Below, in pieces: positions 60,952-64,000 of a stretch of DNA of 64,000 bases (the first letter of the stretch is position 1; each line of letters starts with the position of its first letter). Under the pieces are notes generated by a model. That model had not been told where the DNA came from and searched no databases. It was given only the letters and a program-made list of their open reading frames with translations. Both the position numbers and the translations under genes were made by a program. This DNA is from Bacillus piscicola (GTDB lineage: Bacteria; Bacillota; Bacilli; Bacillales; Marinococcaceae), in contig NZ_JAJJJF010000010.1 in NCBI RefSeq assembly GCF_022458745.1, positions 1-64,000 on the forward strand. The letters are read 5' to 3'.

Positions 60952-62115
60952 ATGAGCTATCGTTTTTTAGGATATCAAAGAGAAAATGGTCAAGTTGGAA
61001 TTCGTAATCATGTAGCGGTCATTTCAGCTATGGACAATTGTAATGCAATTGTGAATAAAATAGCCACCCAAGTTCATCATTGTCTACCTATTACAGTGTG
61101 GTATGGGAGAACTGGATTTCATGACCAAACGGAATCACCACACTTAGATGCATTAGTAGGTTTGAGCTGCAATCCTAATATTCACAGTGTGTTAGTGGTT
61201 AGTTTAGAAGAAGAATCAGCGAAAATGTTATGTAAGAAAGTGACGGAAAATACAGGGAAAACAGCTACCTATATTGCAGTCCAAAATGAAGGGAACAGCA
61301 TCCTTGCTGTTGCAAAAGGGACAGAGGCAGCCGCACAGCTCGTTTCTGAAGCCACAGAACAAAGTCCATCAGAATTTGATTTAAGTCACCTTACAGTAGG
61401 GGTAGAGTGTGGTGGTTCTGATACTACTTCAGGTCTCTCTTCTAATCCGGCTTTAGGAAGAATATCAGACCTCGTAATTAAACATGGGGGAAAAGTAATT
61501 TTATCAGAAACATCGGAAATTTTAGGGGCTGAGCAGGTACTGGCAGAACGAGCTGTGAGTAATGAAGTGAAAGAGAAGTTGTTGTCTATTGTAAAGAAAG
61601 TCGATGAAGAGTCTAAGAGTTTAGGAATAAATTTGTCTGAAATAAATCCTAGCCCTGATAACAAAGCGGGAGGGTTAACAACATTAGAGGAAAAGTCACT
61701 AGGCGCAATTATTAAAGGAGGTACCAGTCCATTAGTAGAAGTGCTCGACTATGCAGAAACGCCTACTAAGAGTGGGTTTTATGTAATGGATACCCCATCT
61801 CCGGCATGTGAGTCGATTACGGCTTTATCTGCAGGAGGTGCTCAAATTATCTTGTTTGCGACGGGGAAAGGGAATATTATAGGGGCTCCGGTGTCACCAA
61901 CAATTAAAGTTACAGGCAATCCAAATACTGCAGTTACTCTTGGACCCAACATCGATTATGATGTCAGCGATGTTTTTCTAGGAAAGAAAACTTTTGATGA
62001 AATAGAAGAGCCTTTCATGGACTTTATAATGAAAGTAGCATCAGGGAAGAAAACAAAATCTGAAATTTTGGGAGAAGAAGAAGTTGTCATTAAGCCTTCT
62101 CCATTAAGCATCTAA
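60952..62115 (+). CDS. UxaA-family lyase, large subunit (SuyB-like candidate)
   Basis: This 387-residue protein has the UxaA C-terminal domain: FLGYQRENGQVGIRNHVAVI at the start, VECGGSDTTSGLSSNPALG in the middle, and GGAQIILFATGKGNIIGAP near the end. Characterised members are altronate dehydratase and (R)-sulfolactate sulfo-lyase SuyAB, which yields pyruvate and sulfite; the split form of about 96 + 387 residues is that of SuyAB. No keto-deoxy-gluconate kinase or aldolase is present, which an altronate route would need. GGAGGG precedes ATG 60952. It is the last gene of the operon. Confidence 0.87.
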   Translation: MSYRFLGYQRENGQVGIRNHVAVISAMDNCNAIVNKIATQVHHCLPITVWYGRTGFHDQTESPHLDALVGLSCNPNIHSVLVVSLEEESAKMLCKKVTENTGKTATYIAVQNEGNSILAVAKGTEAAAQLVSEATEQSPSEFDLSHLTVGVECGGSDTTSGLSSNPALGRISDLVIKHGGKVILSETSEILGAEQVLAERAVSNEVKEKLLSIVKKVDEESKSLGINLSEINPSPDNKAGGLTTLEEKSLGAIIKGGTSPLVEVLDYAETPTKSGFYVMDTPSPACESITALSAGGAQIILFATGKGNIIGAPVSPTIKVTGNPNTAVTLGPNIDYDVSDVFLGKKTFDEIEEPFMDFIMKVASGKKTKSEILGEEEVVIKPSPLSI

Positions 62116-62183
62116 CTAACCAAAATACTAGTGTCTGTTTTTCTTTAGCGAACTGGTTTTGTATGCTGCGTCCCTTATCTGAT

Positions 62184-62213
62184 TTGACAAGGAGACTAGG
62201 AATGTTCTAAACT
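62184..62213 (+). promoter_or_regulatory. Sigma-A promoter of the thiamine operon
   Basis: A perfect TTGACA (62184-62189), 18 bases, TAAACT (62208-62213), about 95 bp upstream of the TPP riboswitch. Confidence 0.6.
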
Positions 62214-62307
62214 TTGAATAAATCGAAAATATTGCTGTAGGCCACTTTGTCCTGCCCTGTACTGTGCAGGGATCAGGAACCGAAGGTCGAGAGCATAAAT
62301 AATAACC

Positions 62308-62400
62308 ACTAGGGGTGCCTTTTAGAGGGGCTGAGATTAAAATGTGCTTTTAAAACCCTTGAACCTGAACTGGGTGATACCAGCGGAGGAAAGTGGAACA
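62308..62400 (+). ncRNA. TPP riboswitch (THI element)
   Basis: AGGGGTGCC, GGGGCTGAGA, ACCCTTGAACCTGAACTGGG and TGATACCAGCGGAGGAAAG follow in the right order for the thiamine-pyrophosphate aptamer. The conserved CTGAGA and CTGGGT...ACCAGCG segments are intact. A terminator lies 27 bases after it, so control is by transcription termination when TPP is bound. It governs the tenI-thiO operon. Confidence 0.95.
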
Positions 62401-62426
62401 GCCACGGGCTTTTTTATGACGGCGAC

Positions 62427-62457
62427 CCACTTTCTGAACTTGGAAAGTGGTTTTTTT
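62427..62457 (+). terminator. Riboswitch-controlled terminator
   Basis: CCACTTTC (62427-62434) and GAAAGTGG (62443-62450) form a perfect stem followed by seven T. The aptamer's last bases (GGAAAGTGG, 62387-62396) can also pair with the left arm and so form an antiterminator. Confidence 0.88.
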
Positions 62458-62490
62458 GGTGTGGTAGAGAATGTGAAAAGGGTGGCGGAT

Positions 62491-63090
62491 GTGACGTTAC
62501 ACGTTATCTCAACAGGGGTACAGCCGCTTGAAACGTGGCTTGAGATCACCAAGCAGGTCTACCCCTATGTGGACTATATTCATATACGGGAAAAAGCATG
62601 GCCGCTTACAAAAATAGAGGCGGCAGCCGAGCAGTTCCTTGCGGCAGGTATGCCTGCGGGAAAGCTGATTCTTAATTCTCATCCCGAATTGGCTGCTCGT
62701 CTTGGCTTAGGGGGAGCGCACTTGCCGGAAAATGCTGTTGTGCCGCCCGCGCAAGGAAGCGATGTTTGGGGCTGCTCTGTCCATAGTGTGGAAAGCGCTG
62801 TCCAAAAAGCAGAGGCGGGTGCGGATTATTTGTTTTACGGCCATATTTTCGAGACGAAGAGCAAACAAGGTCTTGCCTCGCGTGGTTTAAGGGAGCTGAG
62901 AGAAGCAGCCCACTCCGTTCGGTGCCCGGTCATCGCAATCGGGGGTATTACACCAGAGCGTACAGCGTTATGCCTTGAGAATGGAGCAGCAGGAATTGCG
63001 GTTATGTCCGGCGTTTACAAGGCACATGATCCACTTACAAGAATTCAAGCGTACCATGCTGCATTACATAAGGGGGGATCGGATGAATAA
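62491..63090 (+). CDS. tenI: Thiazole tautomerase TenI
   Basis: This protein of about 199 residues has the thiamine-phosphate-synthase fold: PYVDYIHIREKAWPL, GAHLPENAV, GCSVHSVESAVQKAEAGADYLFYGHIF, GLASRGLRELREA and VIAIGGITPERTALCLENGAAGIAVMSG. The replaced catalytic details and its place before thiO fit TenI, which aromatises the thiazole product of ThiG, more than ThiE. GTG 62491 is proposed (GGGTGG before it); GTGs at 62473 and 62482 are alternatives. It overlaps thiO by eight bases. Confidence 0.87.
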   Translation: MTLHVISTGVQPLETWLEITKQVYPYVDYIHIREKAWPLTKIEAAAEQFLAAGMPAGKLILNSHPELAARLGLGGAHLPENAVVPPAQGSDVWGCSVHSVESAVQKAEAGADYLFYGHIFETKSKQGLASRGLRELREAAHSVRCPVIAIGGITPERTALCLENGAAGIAVMSGVYKAHDPLTRIQAYHAALHKGGSDE

Positions 63091-64000
63091 CAGCTATGAC
63101 GTAATTATAGTAGGAGGCGGAGTGAATGGGTGCTCGTCCGCGTATCAGCTCGCGAAACGAGGATACCGGACGCTCGTACTGGAGCGAGGCAGAGTCGCAG
63201 GGGAAGCGTCGAGTGCTGCAGCGGGAATGTTGGGAGCTCAGGTGGAGATTAGTGAAAAAGGACCATTTTTTGATTTTGCCCGTACAAGCCGTGACATGTT
63301 TCGTGATCTTGTTCCGGAGCTTGAAGAACGTGCCGGAATGTCCGTTTCTTATGTACAAAACGGGATGTTGAAAGTTGCGTGTTCCGAGGTGGAAAAAACA
63401 CGCCTCCGCAGTATGCTGTCTTTCCAGAAACAAACCGATGAACAAGTGGAATGGTGGGGACGAGAAGAACTCTCCTGTAGAGAGCCGGCACTCAGTGATC
63501 AAGCAGCTGGGGCCCTTTTCATCCCAAGAGACAGCCAGGTAAAAGCTGAGGAACTGACACTGGCATATGCCCGTGCAGCTGCATCATACGGAGCTGACAT
63601 CAAAGAATTCACTCAGGTCACTTCTTTGCTCCAACAAAGCGGGAGAGTATACGGCGCAACAACAACAGAAGGTGACGTGTACGCGGCTCACGTTATTCTG
63701 GCAGCCGGTGCGTGGACCGATATGATCCCAGAAGCGGCCGATTTAAAGATGGTGCCGGTGAAAGGGGAAATATTGTCGGTTCGTCCGGCGGTACCGCTTA
63801 TTACGAGCACCATTCATGCAGCTGACTTTTACCTCGTGCCGAAAGCAGGCGGTTCGCTCATTATCGGTGCGACTGAGCATGAGGGTGTGAAAGATAAAAA
63901 AGTGACTGCAGCTTCTGTTCAGCATTTGCTGACTAAAGCGATCGCCCTTGTCCCACAAGTTGCGGAAGCCGAATTTGAACGAGCATGGACCGGGGTGCGT
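63083..64000 (+). CDS. thiO: Glycine oxidase ThiO (3' end beyond the window)
   Basis: 306 codons are visible and the frame is open at the window edge. The FAD motif VIIVGGGVNGCSSAYQLAKRG (residues 7-27) is followed by LERGRVAGEASSAAAGMLGAQ, typical of glycine/D-amino-acid oxidases, and YLVPKAGGSLIIGATEHEG. ThiO makes dehydroglycine (iminoacetate) for thiazole synthesis. ATG 63083 follows AGGGGGGATC and overlaps the tenI stop. thiS, thiG, thiF and thiD would be expected next. Confidence 0.93.
   Translation, partial: MNNSYDVIIVGGGVNGCSSAYQLAKRGYRTLVLERGRVAGEASSAAAGMLGAQVEISEKGPFFDFARTSRDMFRDLVPELEERAGMSVSYVQNGMLKVACSEVEKTRLRSMLSFQKQTDEQVEWWGREELSCREPALSDQAAGALFIPRDSQVKAEELTLAYARAAASYGADIKEFTQVTSLLQQSGRVYGATTTEGDVYAAHVILAAGAWTDMIPEAADLKMVPVKGEILSVRPAVPLITSTIHAADFYLVPKAGGSLIIGATEHEGVKDKKVTAASVQHLLTKAIALVPQVAEAEFERAWTGVR

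Noticed and set aside
60644-62115. Plain annotation as altronate dehydratase UxaA
   Set aside because: The family is right, but UxaA is one chain of about 495 residues and the pathway partners for altronate are absent. The split lyase with ComC and TTT genes fits sulfolactate better, though not proven.

Overview
The window reads as chromosome of an endospore-forming member of the Bacillaceae, probably a halo- or alkali-tolerant one. This rests on a Tlp-type spore protein gene, a LigD/Ku repair locus with a sigma-G-like promoter, a GsiB-type stress protein behind a sigma-B-like promoter, a sigma-D-like promoter on a chemoreceptor gene, a consensus Fur box, a possible CcpA (cre) site, strong AGGAGG ribosome binding sites with many GTG/TTG starts, and a potassium channel beside a K+/H+ antiporter. 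The species is not recognised. No rRNA, tRNA, insertion sequence, prophage or CRISPR array was seen.

Layout. 1-4 kb: two unknown small genes, a TauE/SafE exporter and a YtrA-type GntR/ABC cassette with its operator. 4-10 kb: tlp; ligD with a uracil-DNA glycosylase-like gene, divergent from ku; gsiB; a CBS protein; a cupin; a Cu/Zn SOD-like gene. 10-18 kb: 2-oxoacid:ferredoxin oxidoreductase (korAB) convergent with a short, Aquifex-type aconitase; htpX; a frameshifted gene; rarD. 18-25 kb: FetAB-type exporter, chemoreceptor, GNAT, EamA and SDR genes. 25-38 kb: a LexA-like repressor without its catalytic dyad, a PadR cassette, UspA, DUF421, AbgT, a lipoprotein, an MHYT-GGDEF-EAL protein, a P450 behind a perfect 13-bp palindrome, and an ECF sigma operon. 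38-44 kb: a Fur-controlled siderophore uptake operon ending in a FhuF-like gene. 44-56 kb: a 2OG-Fe hydroxylase, topB, DUF421, YisL, cyanase, moaC, an NCS2 permease, potassium genes, an AEC transporter and an MFS transporter. 56-62 kb: a catabolic operon. 62-64 kb: a TPP riboswitch and the start of a thiamine operon.

Two things stand out. First, five intergenic gaps (near 3.7, 18.2, 38.2, 43.6 and 53.1 kb) carry arrays of a degenerate, hairpin-forming repeat. Its period is almost exactly 52 bp, or five helical turns, and all arrays point the same way whatever the direction of nearby genes. At least two arrays abut what look like gene remnants. I know of no described family matching it.

Second, the operon at 56.4-62.1 kb joins a complete tripartite tricarboxylate transporter, an LDH2/ComC-type dehydrogenase and a split UxaA-family lyase (small SAF subunit plus large subunit). 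This is the gene set expected for import of 3-sulfolactate or sulfopyruvate and its conversion to pyruvate and sulfite (ComC/SuyAB). A sugar-acid or other hydroxy-acid substrate cannot be excluded from sequence alone.

All start sites, motifs and spacings were read by eye. Family assignments come from recognition, not database searches.
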